A stretch of 14,573 bases of DNA from Planctomycetes bacterium RBG_16_43_13 (lineage in GTDB: Bacteria; Planctomycetota; MHYJ01), in NCBI GenBank assembly GCA_001828445.1, contig MHYJ01000132.1:4992-19564 (forward strand). Reading direction: 5' to 3'. The notes below the pieces were generated by a model that saw only the letters and a list, made by a program, of their open reading frames with translations, was not told the DNA's origin and made no database searches. Positions within the stretch are counted from its first letter, which is position 1; each line of letters opens with the position of its first letter. Shown in pieces: positions 1 through 6,517 of the stretch. Position numbers and translations under genes: made by a program.

Positions 1-801
1 GGTGTCCTAAAAAATGTGAAGGAACAGATTGATTCTGGGATGGCGTTCTATCGCAAGAGTTTTGATGCGGAGAAATTCATTATATATTTTCAGGCATATA
101 CGAATACGTATGCGCCGGTGGACTATCTGAAAAGCATTTATGATGTGGTGTTTGACTATCCTGATGTGGTAGCGATGTCGATAGGGACGCGTCCTGACTG
201 TGTACCTGACGATGTCCTCGACCTGATAGAGAGCTATACGGATAAACTTGACGTCTGGCTTGAGCTGGGCTTACAGTCGATTTACAACGAGACGATGGAG
301 TTCACGAATAGGGCGCACACGTATGAGGATTTCAAGGATGCGGTGAGGCGGGCTAAGGGGCGTGGGCTGAAATTATGCGTCCATACGATATTCGGATTTC
401 CACAGGAGACGCACGAGATGATGATGGCGACGGCGGATAAAGTTGCAGAGATGGGGCTCGACTCCATAAAAATCCACCATCTATATGTAGCACGGCAGAC
501 GGCAATGGAGGTTATGTATAAAAAGGGGAAGATTAGAACGATGGATTTAGACGAGTGGGCATCGCTGGCGGCGGACGTGCTGGAGCGTATATCGCCTACG
601 ATGGTAGTCCAACGGCTGATGGGCGAGATACAGGGAGAATATTTAGTCGCACCAAAATGGGGGAAGTCGAAAAACGAGGTCATACAGGCGATAGAACAAG
701 AACTTATACGACGTGGGTCATATCAGGGACGGTTATACGAGGAGAGGATAAAATCGCAAACCTGTGTTGTGAACTCTGCCGCTAATTCTTTAATTGTGTA
801 A
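1..801 (+). CDS. Radical SAM protein, YhcC/TIGR01212 type (5' end missing)
   Basis: The open frame runs in from base 1 and stops with TAA at 799-801, giving 266 visible codons. The GTG at 16 is internal, because the residues before it continue the family pattern (KEQIDSG). Seen: a FQAYTNTYAP block near residue 35, GTRPDC, LELGLQS, HTIFGFPQET and a late RRGSYQG. These are hallmarks of the YhcC family, SAM-dependent radical enzymes related to oxygen-independent coproporphyrinogen oxidase and Elp3. The actual substrate is not established. The cysteine cluster that binds the 4Fe-4S centre should lie in the missing N-terminal part, so it cannot be checked here. About 22 residues follow RRGSYQG, which is close to where relatives usually end. 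This odd tail overlaps the convergent NIL gene. The gene is GC-richer than the middle of the window. Family is confident, function is not. Confidence 0.88.
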   Translation, partial: GVLKNVKEQIDSGMAFYRKSFDAEKFIIYFQAYTNTYAPVDYLKSIYDVVFDYPDVVAMSIGTRPDCVPDDVLDLIESYTDKLDVWLELGLQSIYNETMEFTNRAHTYEDFKDAVRRAKGRGLKLCVHTIFGFPQETHEMMMATADKVAEMGLDSIKIHHLYVARQTAMEVMYKKGKIRTMDLDEWASLAADVLERISPTMVVQRLMGEIQGEYLVAPKWGKSKNEVIQAIEQELIRRGSYQGRLYEERIKSQTCVVNSAANSLIV

Positions 802-1021
802 TTGCAACGCCCTTTTCTTCTAAGAACTTTATCGCCTTATTTATGTTTGCCTTCGACCCGGCTATCTCTATCTCGAGCCAGGCGTTAGTATCAGCTATTC
901 GCCCGCGCAGGATATTGGGTACGACCTTCATTTCCTTAGAGAGTTTATACATAAACGGCTCTCCCATAACGTTGGGTGGAAACGTCATCTTAAAACGCGC
1001 TACATCTTTTGTCTTTGCCAT
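782..1021 (-). CDS. Small stand-alone NIL-domain protein
   Basis: This 79-residue protein fits the NIL domain, a small ferredoxin-like (beta-alpha-beta-beta-alpha-beta) fold related to ACT domains and best known at the C-terminus of the methionine ABC transporter ATPase MetN. Here it stands alone. Matching features are the early FPPNVMGEPFMYKLSKE segment, the central RGRIADTNAWLEIEIAG strand pair and a closing helix with EEKGV. The start is well supported: AGGAG lies 7 nt before the ATG on the minus strand. The PilZ gene stops 22 nt upstream, so the two are probably co-transcribed. Its last 20 bases overlap, tail to tail, the end of the radical SAM gene. Stand-alone NIL proteins are often taken as small-molecule or sulfur-metabolism sensors; the ligand here is unknown. 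Confidence 0.8.
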   Translation of the reverse strand: MAKTKDVARFKMTFPPNVMGEPFMYKLSKEMKVVPNILRGRIADTNAWLEIEIAGSKANINKAIKFLEEKGVAITQLKN

Positions 1022-1043
1022 ATCTTTACTCCTAAAATCTGAT

Positions 1044-1445
1044 TTAGTTAATTGTAATATATCTGGTAGATATATCTACACTATCGAGTAATGCATTGTC
1101 AAGCAAACTCTTCAGGTTGGACTTTACCCTGCCTGCTAATTTGTTAAATTCTACACCTACTTTATAGGCGTTAATATCATCTGCCTTTTTTACCCAGAGA
1201 ACCCTTCCATTTACAGCGATAGGTTCGGCTAATTTCGGTGCGTCTATAGAGAGGGCAATTTTATCAGCTGGTCTCAACTCTCCTTTAGTTACAAATGCAA
1301 GTCCGAACTCGCTGATGTTTATTACTATGCACTTTGCTGAGCTGGCGCCGAGGAATGATAAAAGCCCACCTTTTCTATACTGTATAGTGCTTCCTTTCAC
1401 TCCGTAACGTTTCTTACGGCGTCTGTTTGCTTGGTCAGAAGTCAT
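1044..1445 (-). CDS. PilZ-domain protein (predicted cyclic-di-GMP receptor)
   Basis: This 133-residue protein carries both halves of the PilZ signature. An arginine-rich start has RxxxR at R9-R13, and an N-x-S-x-x-G motif lies at residues 43-48 (NISEFG). It is followed by beta-barrel strands with a LWVKK segment and YKVGVEF near residues 94-100. These motifs bind cyclic-di-GMP in known PilZ proteins, so this is a predicted soluble cytoplasmic receptor that passes the second-messenger signal to a partner. The partner is not evident. No other domain is present; the last 30 residues are a probable helix plus tail. The NIL gene follows 22 nt downstream. No good ribosome binding site precedes the ATG, but a promoter-like pair lies in the 68-nt gap upstream. 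Family is sure; cyclic-di-GMP binding is inferred. Confidence 0.86.
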   Translation of the reverse strand: MTSDQANRRRKKRYGVKGSTIQYRKGGLLSFLGASSAKCIVINISEFGLAFVTKGELRPADKIALSIDAPKLAEPIAVNGRVLWVKKADDINAYKVGVEFNKLAGRVKSNLKSLLDNALLDSVDISTRYITIN

Positions 1446-1468
1446 ATAAGGTTTCTCTAACTTGCATT

Positions 1469-1496
1469 AGTATAACATAGAACTATATGAAATCAA
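1469..1496 (-). promoter_or_regulatory. Candidate sigma-70 promoter for the pilZ-NIL pair
   Basis: On the minus strand TTGATT (1491-1496) and TATACT (1469-1474) are separated by 16 nt. They match the -35 and -10 consensus at 4/6 and 5/6. Transcription would begin about 17-18 nt upstream of the PilZ start codon. This lies in the only real gap between rmuC and pilZ, which supports a separate transcript. AT-rich DNA gives such matches by chance. Confidence 0.4.
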
Positions 1497-1513
1497 ATAG
1501 ATTGCAATGTATT

Positions 1514-2434
1514 TTATTCCTCGGTGGTCTTACTTTCTATAATATCAAGTGTGGTACTTAATTTTGTCAGCGATTCGTTGGTTTTAATGTAGGAACTATG
1601 TGTATTTGTAATATGTGTTCCCATTGTTCTAAAGGAATCCTTTAGGTTGTTTACATCACCTCGTAACTGCGATATACGTTCTAATACTTCCCTTACGTGT
1701 TTTTCTATCTTAAGTCCTCGAATGCCAAGTGATACTGTTTGCAGGTATGCATATAATGTATTTGGAGAGACAGGTATGACCTTACGTTCTATAGAGTAGT
1801 CAAATATGGAATCACTGTCGCTATTGGCAGTTATTTCGTAATATATGTTTTCAGCAGGTATATACATAAATGCGTAATCGAGTGTTCCCTCTGCTTGACG
1901 TATATATTTTTTTGATATGTCGTCTATATGTTTTCTCACATCTTGTAAGAATATTTTTCTGCATCTTTTTCTTTCTTCATCTGATGATGCCTTTACAAGA
2001 TTATGGAAGTTACTCATAGGAAATTTTGCATCTATAGAGAGTTTTGTGTTGTCAGCGATAGTTATTAAAGCATCAACTCTCTCGCCATTGCTAAAGCGGT
2101 GTTGTATTGAGAAGTTTTCTTTAGGTAGTATCTGTTTAAGTAGATTTTCAAGTATTACTTCGCCTATACCGCCTCTAATTGTGGGGTTTAGGAGCTTTTG
2201 CTGAAAGTTAGCCATATCTCTGCTTACTTCGGAAAGATTGCGATTTGCCTCATCTATTTGTCCAAGGCGAATATTTAAGCTATCGAGTCGATTCGCGAGT
2301 TGGCTGTTTAAGTTGCTTATTTCGTTTTGGATGAGGATATTTGCGGATGATTCATCCTGTTTATTGCTCTTAAATAGAAGTAACAGAATCAGTATTACTA
2401 ATACGAGTAATAGGCAAAGATGTATGTATTCCAT
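1514..2434 (-). CDS. rmuC: RmuC-family DNA recombination protein
   Basis: This 306-residue protein matches RmuC, linked in E. coli to limiting inversions at short inverted repeats and predicted to be a nuclease. Residues 4-21 form one hydrophobic membrane anchor, and residues about 30-80 look like a coiled coil. The core nuclease-like domain starts at GGIGE (E92) and continues with RVDALI (D121) and SIDAKFP (D135, K137). That order fits a PD-(D/E)xK active site. YIPAENIYYE and SPNTLYAYLQTV further on are typical of the family. E. coli RmuC is longer, mainly in its coiled coils, so this is a compact version with an intact core. The acylphosphatase gene ends 3 nt before its ATG and no Shine-Dalgarno is evident, so translation is probably coupled. 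Confidence 0.93.
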   Translation of the reverse strand: MEYIHLCLLLVLVILILLLLFKSNKQDESSANILIQNEISNLNSQLANRLDSLNIRLGQIDEANRNLSEVSRDMANFQQKLLNPTIRGGIGEVILENLLKQILPKENFSIQHRFSNGERVDALITIADNTKLSIDAKFPMSNFHNLVKASSDEERKRCRKIFLQDVRKHIDDISKKYIRQAEGTLDYAFMYIPAENIYYEITANSDSDSIFDYSIERKVIPVSPNTLYAYLQTVSLGIRGLKIEKHVREVLERISQLRGDVNNLKDSFRTMGTHITNTHSSYIKTNESLTKLSTTLDIIESKTTEE

Positions 2435-2437
2435 ATT

Positions 2438-2716
2438 TTAGCGAATAATCTTAAAGCCGCTTATATCATATTTTGCCTTATCCCACTCAATCTTTATGTC
2501 TGTTACTTTGGATGAAGGTGGTCCCTTATAGCACCACTTTATCATATCATCTACATTTTCTTTAACGCCTTCTAACAATATCTCTACCTTCCCGTCACCG
2601 GTATTTCTGACCCATCCTACCATATTTCTTGCTATTGCTTCATCGCGGGCTGTGGCTCTATAAAATACCCCCTGAACAACACCTGATACATACAAATGTG
2701 CACGGACGGCATTCAT
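2438..2716 (-). CDS. acyP: Acylphosphatase
   Basis: A 92-residue single-domain enzyme of normal size for the family. It hydrolyses the carboxyl-phosphate bond of acyl phosphates such as acetyl phosphate or 1,3-bisphosphoglycerate. The signature VVQGVFYR holds the phosphate-binding arginine at R20, and the catalytic asparagine is N38 within GWVRNTGDG. The second signature GxVEILLEG is present, as is the late GPPSSKVTDI loop. All key residues are intact. It sits between an exported protein gene (23 nt upstream) and rmuC (3 nt downstream), all leftward. Nothing in the neighbours points to a specific substrate, so a housekeeping role is likely. The ribosome binding site is weak. Confidence 0.95.
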   Translation of the reverse strand: MNAVRAHLYVSGVVQGVFYRATARDEAIARNMVGWVRNTGDGKVEILLEGVKENVDDMIKWCYKGPPSSKVTDIKIEWDKAKYDISGFKIIR

Positions 2717-2739
2717 ATTACCGCAAATTACAGTTTATA

Positions 2740-3552
2740 TCACTTTGTCTGTTTATTAGGAGATATTGTATCCTCAAAATCATCAAAGGTTACTTTACGC
2801 AAACCGCTTGGTAGGTTGAACTCATCTGATTTAATTTCCTCTGTAGATAATGACGAAACCGTCTCCGTAGCAGTTATTCTATCAGTGAACAGTGTATATC
2901 TAATATCACCCTTCAACATAGTCCCCTTTAGTTGGGATAACCTCTCCTCTAAAACAGAGGGCAGTGAACCTATATGAACGAGCGTTTTAAGATAATTCAC
3001 ACCACCATCGACTTCATCCGCAAACCAGCCATCTATTATAATCCGTCCATCAAGTGATATAGTTCTATGTCTGCACTTATATCCTAATACGTCTTCCACT
3101 TCTTTATCTTCCGTTACCTCTACTGTTGCTGACGTTGGTATATCACCCAAGTCAGTTATTATCTTATCGAGAATAGTTGCCTCTTCACTTCCTTCGACTA
3201 TTTTTTTTGCTGATTTTATCTCATTTATAACTTTTTTCTTTTGCTCTAGAATCTCGGCAAAGGATACCTCAGAATAAGTTCCATTTAGTGTGTTAATTTG
3301 CCACGCTAACTTCTTATCCCCCCTTATTATAAATATAGTTCCGAATGTCTTATCCTCTATTTTTACAGTGTTGCCCCTTATTTTTACAACCTCTATCCTG
3401 TTTATCTTTTCTTTCCTGTTAATCACATCCGTTATTGCTATGGTCACCTTACGTTCTATAGTTAGGTCTGCAAAGGCATAGCTTGTGTCAAGTAGGAAAT
3501 ATGGGAAAGCTATTGCAAATATATAAATTATATTTTTCATAACCCTATTCAT
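2740..3552 (-). CDS. Exported protein of unknown function, DUF4412-like
   Basis: A 270-residue protein with an N-terminal signal peptide. The hydrophobic stretch covers residues 8-21, and a plausible signal peptidase I site follows AFA at residue 28. There is no lipobox cysteine. Two starts are possible, ATG at 3552 or ATG at 3540; the shorter one gives a more typical leader (MKNIIYIFAIAF). Neither has a convincing ribosome binding site. The mature part is mostly beta-strand with a charged helix near residues 100-125. Its layout (early ERKVTIAI strand, a middle with VLGYKCRHRTISL and a GWFADE segment) recalls DUF4412 and the lipoprotein-carrier (LolA/LolB) style half-barrel fold. That resemblance is by eye only. 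It is the first gene of a leftward group with acyP and rmuC. Confidence 0.62.
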   Translation of the reverse strand: MNRVMKNIIYIFAIAFPYFLLDTSYAFADLTIERKVTIAITDVINRKEKINRIEVVKIRGNTVKIEDKTFGTIFIIRGDKKLAWQINTLNGTYSEVSFAEILEQKKKVINEIKSAKKIVEGSEEATILDKIITDLGDIPTSATVEVTEDKEVEDVLGYKCRHRTISLDGRIIIDGWFADEVDGGVNYLKTLVHIGSLPSVLEERLSQLKGTMLKGDIRYTLFTDRITATETVSSLSTEEIKSDEFNLPSGLRKVTFDDFEDTISPNKQTK

Positions 3553-3629
3553 AAAACATTTTACTTGGGCAACATTATGTCTATAATATATAATTCAGCA
3601 GTATAGTAAAGATATTTTGCGTCATATTG

Positions 3630-3657
3630 TTGATAGTAGTATTGAAGTAGATATATT
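3630..3657 (+). promoter_or_regulatory. Sigma-70-like promoter of the 128-residue protein gene
   Basis: TTGATA (3630-3635) and TATATT (3652-3657) lie 16 nt apart, each matching consensus at 5 of 6 positions. Transcription would start near 3664, giving a leader of about 22 nt that contains the strong ribosome binding site. It lies in the divergent gap between the exported-protein gene and the 128-residue gene. Confidence 0.5.
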
Positions 3658-3668
3658 ATTTATTTGTG

Positions 3669-3678
3669 AAAGGAGGTG
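3669..3678 (+). promoter_or_regulatory. Near-perfect Shine-Dalgarno that fixes the start at 3686
   Basis: AAAGGAGGTG lies 7 nt before the ATG at 3686. It is the best anti-16S match in the window, and it rules out the longer reading that begins at 3617, because that would put the site inside the gene. Strong translation of the small protein is expected. Confidence 0.85.
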
Positions 3679-3685
3679 TAAAGAT

Positions 3686-4072
3686 ATGGTTAAGAACGCG
3701 GGGCTTGTTATTTTAACAGGACTGATTGGGATATTAGTAGGTATAGTATTAAGTAGGACCGATAGCACGCTAAATGCCCAGACAGTTGACAATAAGAACA
3801 GTAGATGGCTCGCCGGAACTATAAACACTGGTGGAGGTACAGATGCATTCGTGCTATTTGACTCACAGACCAACCGGTTACTAATGTATACACTTGTGGG
3901 GAAGACACTCGAGCTTGTGCAGGTAAGGGATATAGGTTATGACCTGAAACCTCGTGCTCGGGGTATACAGAGACCTACTATAGATGAGGTCTATGGCGAG
4001 TGGCAGAAATGGGAGGAGGAGCAGAAGAAAAAGAAGCAGCCGGACACAACTGAAAAAGATGAAAAGCAATAG
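3686..4072 (+). CDS. Small membrane-anchored protein of unknown function
   Basis: A 128-residue protein that I cannot assign to a named family. Residues 4-22 are a single hydrophobic segment (GLVILTGLIGILVGIVL), an uncleaved anchor or signal. After a linker, residues about 38-85 form a compact beta-rich unit with WLAGTINTGGGTDAFVLFD, then LLMYTLVGKTLELVQVRDIGYDL. Strand and turn spacing recall one blade of a repeat protein, with a D-x-x-x-N-R-L turn. The last 30 residues are highly charged (WQKWEEEQKKKKQP onward), likely helical or disordered. Both sides are distinctive: a good promoter and a very strong ribosome binding site upstream, and a convergent neighbour 20 nt downstream, so it is a single-gene transcript. 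The gene is real; the function is unknown. Confidence 0.72.
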   Translation: MVKNAGLVILTGLIGILVGIVLSRTDSTLNAQTVDNKNSRWLAGTINTGGGTDAFVLFDSQTNRLLMYTLVGKTLELVQVRDIGYDLKPRARGIQRPTIDEVYGEWQKWEEEQKKKKQPDTTEKDEKQ

Positions 4073-4092
4073 CATCCTGAAAATAGCCATTT

Positions 4093-4383
4093 CTAATCTT
4101 GAGGCGTCTGCCTATTTTTATTTATAAGTATTAGATGACGTGCATATATCAGTGAACTCACAATCTGTGCGAATATGAAAACCGGATCCTCTTTGTGTAT
4201 ACTATATATCAGCGTAATCGTAGCTCCTCCTAAACTGATATACCAAAAGGATATTGGCGTTACACTCATCTTTTTCCTTTCGGATACAATCCACTGAACT
4301 ACCCAACGCATAAGAAATACAAATTGCCCTGCAAAACCTAAGATAAGCCAAGGGTCTCGTAGTTTGCTAATTATTACATCCAT
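4093..4383 (-). CDS. Stand-alone lipid A disaccharide synthase N-domain membrane protein
   Basis: A 96-residue integral membrane protein of the LAB_N family, named after the region found in front of some LpxB proteins but often encoded alone. Three membrane segments are visible, at about residues 11-31, 43-62 and 67-87. The family core is clear: RWVVQW, then SERKKMSVTPISFWYISL, then DPVFIFAQ. The usual YxRNL motif near the end appears here as YARHL, with His for Asn. Proteins of this kind usually sit beside a DPM1/ArnC-like glycosyltransferase, as here, and are thought to help with polyprenyl-phosphate sugar handling or lipid A glycan modification. Its ATG directly abuts the stop of the glycosyltransferase gene, with AAGGAGG 5 nt before it, so the two are co-translated. 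No LpxB catalytic domain follows. Confidence 0.88.
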   Translation of the reverse strand: MDVIISKLRDPWLILGFAGQFVFLMRWVVQWIVSERKKMSVTPISFWYISLGGATITLIYSIHKEDPVFIFAQIVSSLIYARHLILINKNRQTPQD

Positions 4384-5148
4384 TTAAGCCTCCTTAGAAA
4401 TTTTGTAATTTAAGTGTCTCTTCCTCATCCATCTAAGTATTAATATATCCATTAATACCTTAAAAATGCGATTCATTATACTATATTTGGATTTACCGCG
4501 TGTGCGAGGGAAATGATTGACAGACACTTCTACTAATCTAAAACCCTCAAGATTAATAAGCGTTGATAGAAAGCGATGCATACCGCTATATAGTTTTAGA
4601 TTTTTTACTGTATAACTCTTCAATGCCTTTAAACTACATCCTGTATCTTTAAATCTGTCTCCAGTTAACTTATTTCTGACCTTGTTTCCAAAATATGAGA
4701 CAATTCTCCGTAAGAGAGTATCTTGCCTATTCCGTCGCCAGCCAACGACACCGTCACAGTCCATCGAGACAAGTTTATCAATGAGCACAGGTATATCGCG
4801 TGGGTCGTTTTGCATATCCCCATCCATAGTTACTATTATTTCACCCTTAGCAGCTTTAAAGCCGGCATCAAAGCCAGCCGTTTGGCCCGCATTACGCTCA
4901 AAACTCAACACACGTAATTCGGCAAACCCTGAAGTGGAACGTAAGGAACGTTGGTTTTTGACCTGTGTGATTAGTTCAAGAGTCCTATCAGTAGAACCAT
5001 CATTTATAAGGAGTATCTCATATGGCTTGCCATATGTATCAAGAACAGAAGTAACGGCCTCGCATAGTTGTATTATATTTTCCTCCTCATTATAGACAGG
5101 AATAACTACTGATATGTAAGGAGATTTATTATTCTTTTTATCTACCAT
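4384..5148 (-). CDS. Family 2 glycosyltransferase, DPM1/ArnC-like
   Basis: A 254-residue GT-A fold enzyme likely to move a sugar from a nucleotide donor onto polyprenyl phosphate at the cytoplasmic membrane face. Seen in order: SVVIPVYNEEENI at residues 13-25, LINDGSTDRT at 48-56, FERNAGQTAGFDAGFKAA at 83-100, the metal-binding D-x-D (D109, D111) in TMDGDMQNDP, then DTGCSLKA and HRFLSTL, and the RTRGKSKYS motif at 215-223 typical of dolichyl-phosphate mannose synthase relatives. There is no long C-terminal membrane pair as in ArnC, only a weak hydrophobic stretch near 229-240. The size fits soluble or peripheral DPM1-type enzymes. The recO gene ends 3 nt upstream, and the LAB_N gene abuts downstream. 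The sugar transferred cannot be told from sequence. Confidence 0.9.
   Translation of the reverse strand: MVDKKNNKSPYISVVIPVYNEEENIIQLCEAVTSVLDTYGKPYEILLINDGSTDRTLELITQVKNQRSLRSTSGFAELRVLSFERNAGQTAGFDAGFKAAKGEIIVTMDGDMQNDPRDIPVLIDKLVSMDCDGVVGWRRNRQDTLLRRIVSYFGNKVRNKLTGDRFKDTGCSLKALKSYTVKNLKLYSGMHRFLSTLINLEGFRLVEVSVNHFPRTRGKSKYSIMNRIFKVLMDILILRWMRKRHLNYKISKEA
4389..4395 (-). promoter_or_regulatory. Strong ribosome binding site inside the glycosyltransferase 3' end
   Basis: On the minus strand AAGGAGG lies 5 nt before the ATG at 4383. It is embedded in the last codons of the glycosyltransferase, whose TAA is immediately followed by that ATG. Direct re-initiation plus a strong site suggests the small membrane protein is made in high ratio to the enzyme. 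Confidence 0.8.
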
Positions 5149-5151
5149 TTT

Positions 5152-5895
5152 TTAATACTTGACCCTTCCATCAATGAACCTCATAGTGCGTGGCTCTTTC
5201 TCCATAAGGTAGCATACGTAGTAGTTAAGGACACGCCTCAGGTCTATTTTTATAGTTGATGAAATAGCTGTAGCGACGCCGCCATTTGAGAAATTGCCCA
5301 GATATTTTAATGCCCCTCTACGTGTCCATATTTTTGTGGGGTCGTTACCCTTACACCTGGAACAGAGAATACCTCCATGCCGTGCTGCAAATGAGACGAC
5401 GCTTAGACTATCAGCTATCTTTTCCTGACATATACAGCAGTTTTCAACCCTCGGCATATAGCCGAGCATTCTTAGCGCCTTTGCCTCGAAGTTGAATATA
5501 ACACTGTCTATATCTTTGCCACCTAAATCTGACAGAGAATTTATTATTAAGTCATATAAGCCGTTTATCCTCTGCCCGTCTGCAACGAGCTCATCTCCGA
5601 ACTCTATAATATAACTCGCCGCACTAAATGTAGTTATATCCTCACATAGAGTTTGAAAGGATTTCTGTAGATTTGCTGATGTCAATATATCGAGGTTTCC
5701 CGGCTGTTTTTCTATGTAAACTATCTCATAAACAGTAAATAAGTCGATAGTGCCGCTAAAATTACTATCTTTTCGTTTAGAACCTTTTGCAATTACTGAT
5801 ATTTTGCCGAGGTCTTTTGTAAGAAAACGAATTATCTGACTTGTCTCGCTATAATCTATCTTCCTAAGTGGCAGTGCTTCTGTCTTTCTCTGCAT
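5152..5895 (-). CDS. recO: DNA repair protein RecO
   Basis: A 247-residue protein of normal RecO size. RecO anneals single strands and, with RecR, loads RecA onto SSB-coated DNA during gap repair. The N-terminal OB-fold is at about residues 1-80, starting with KTEALPLRKIDYSETSQII and containing TKDLGKISVIAKGSKR, a usual RecO signature. A helical domain follows, with FEAKALRMLGYMP at 136-148. A zinc-finger element is intact, with C153-x2-C156 and C178-x2-C181. The C-terminus has the usual LRRVLNYYVCYLMEKEPRTMRFID run. The PilZ gene ends 13 nt upstream, and a GAGGT stretch about 10 nt before the ATG may serve for translation. It sits within a leftward operon otherwise unrelated to DNA repair. 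Confidence 0.95.
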   Translation of the reverse strand: MQRKTEALPLRKIDYSETSQIIRFLTKDLGKISVIAKGSKRKDSNFSGTIDLFTVYEIVYIEKQPGNLDILTSANLQKSFQTLCEDITTFSAASYIIEFGDELVADGQRINGLYDLIINSLSDLGGKDIDSVIFNFEAKALRMLGYMPRVENCCICQEKIADSLSVVSFAARHGGILCSRCKGNDPTKIWTRRGALKYLGNFSNGGVATAISSTIKIDLRRVLNYYVCYLMEKEPRTMRFIDGRVKY

Positions 5896-5908
5896 CGTAG
5901 ATGAAACC

Positions 5909-6517
5909 TCACCCGTTTACCTTAAACCACTCTTGTATAATATTAACTAAATTCTCATCTTTAGGAGGAACAAATTTTACCCACTCGTTGGAGATTTGGG
6001 CAAGCTGACAGACGGAAAAATCCTTTAATACCTTCAGCAGTGTTTCTTTATTGGTGTTAAGGAATGTTGCAAGAACAGATATGTCAAGTGTTTCACCACC
6101 TTTTCTACAATAATATTTTAGTAAACTATGATGTAGAGAAGAGCGTGTTAAATTCCTAAGGACATCCTTTGTAATTGCTCCATTTACATATTGCGATATT
6201 ATGCTCTTATTTTTTGTTGATACTTCCAAGAACTCTATACCCATACCGATTGGTTGCCCACTTGCTATTTTTCCTTCATTAGACCACTTGACTACTCCAA
6301 GTACAGTAATGTTTTCTGGATAGCCAGGTGCAGCGAACTCCATCTCCAGATATGTCTCTAAAGGGAACGGCATAGATGTCTCAATGAATACGCCACCTGT
6401 GCTTATATTGCGAACGCTCGCCATCCTCTCTATGGTCGTATCTGATAGTTTCTTTTCTCTAATCTTAGCAACCCAATTTGTGCCAAGTCGTTTGAACCTT
6501 CTCTTCTCTATACCCAT
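5909..6517 (-). CDS. PilZ-domain protein with a C-terminal winged-helix-like extension
   Basis: This 202-residue protein has an N-terminal PilZ domain (about residues 3-100) with RxxxR at R6-R10, N-x-S-x-x-G at residues 37-42 (NISTGG) and GMGIEFLE near 91-98. Both parts of the cyclic-di-GMP site are intact. After a helical linker a second unit covers about 128-200. It reads like a small winged helix: SLLKYYCRKGGETLDISVLA, then NKETLLKVLKDFSVCQLAQI, then a strand pair with EWVKFVPP and a final helix. This suggests DNA or protein binding under cyclic-di-GMP control, but that is inference from pattern alone. The start is fixed by a TAATG overlap with the aminotransferase stop, so translation is probably coupled. 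recO follows after 13 nt. Confidence 0.82.
   Translation of the reverse strand: MGIEKRRFKRLGTNWVAKIREKKLSDTTIERMASVRNISTGGVFIETSMPFPLETYLEMEFAAPGYPENITVLGVVKWSNEGKIASGQPIGMGIEFLEVSTKNKSIISQYVNGAITKDVLRNLTRSSLHHSLLKYYCRKGGETLDISVLATFLNTNKETLLKVLKDFSVCQLAQISNEWVKFVPPKDENLVNIIQEWFKVNG

Noticed and set aside
1057..1075. Perfect 8-bp inverted repeat with a 3-nt loop (ATATATCT and AGATATAT)
   Set aside because: It lies in the last codons of the PilZ gene, is pure AT-rich simple sequence and has no T-run, so it is neither a terminator nor a convincing operator.
3617..3685. Longer reading of the 128-residue protein starting at 3617
   Set aside because: It would place the promoter and the near-perfect ribosome binding site inside the gene, and it puts a charged stretch before the membrane anchor.
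4682..5095. 137-codon rightward frame opposite the glycosyltransferase
   Set aside because: It is antisense to conserved GT2 motifs, has no ribosome binding site and has a Ser/Ile-rich composition typical of a shadow frame.
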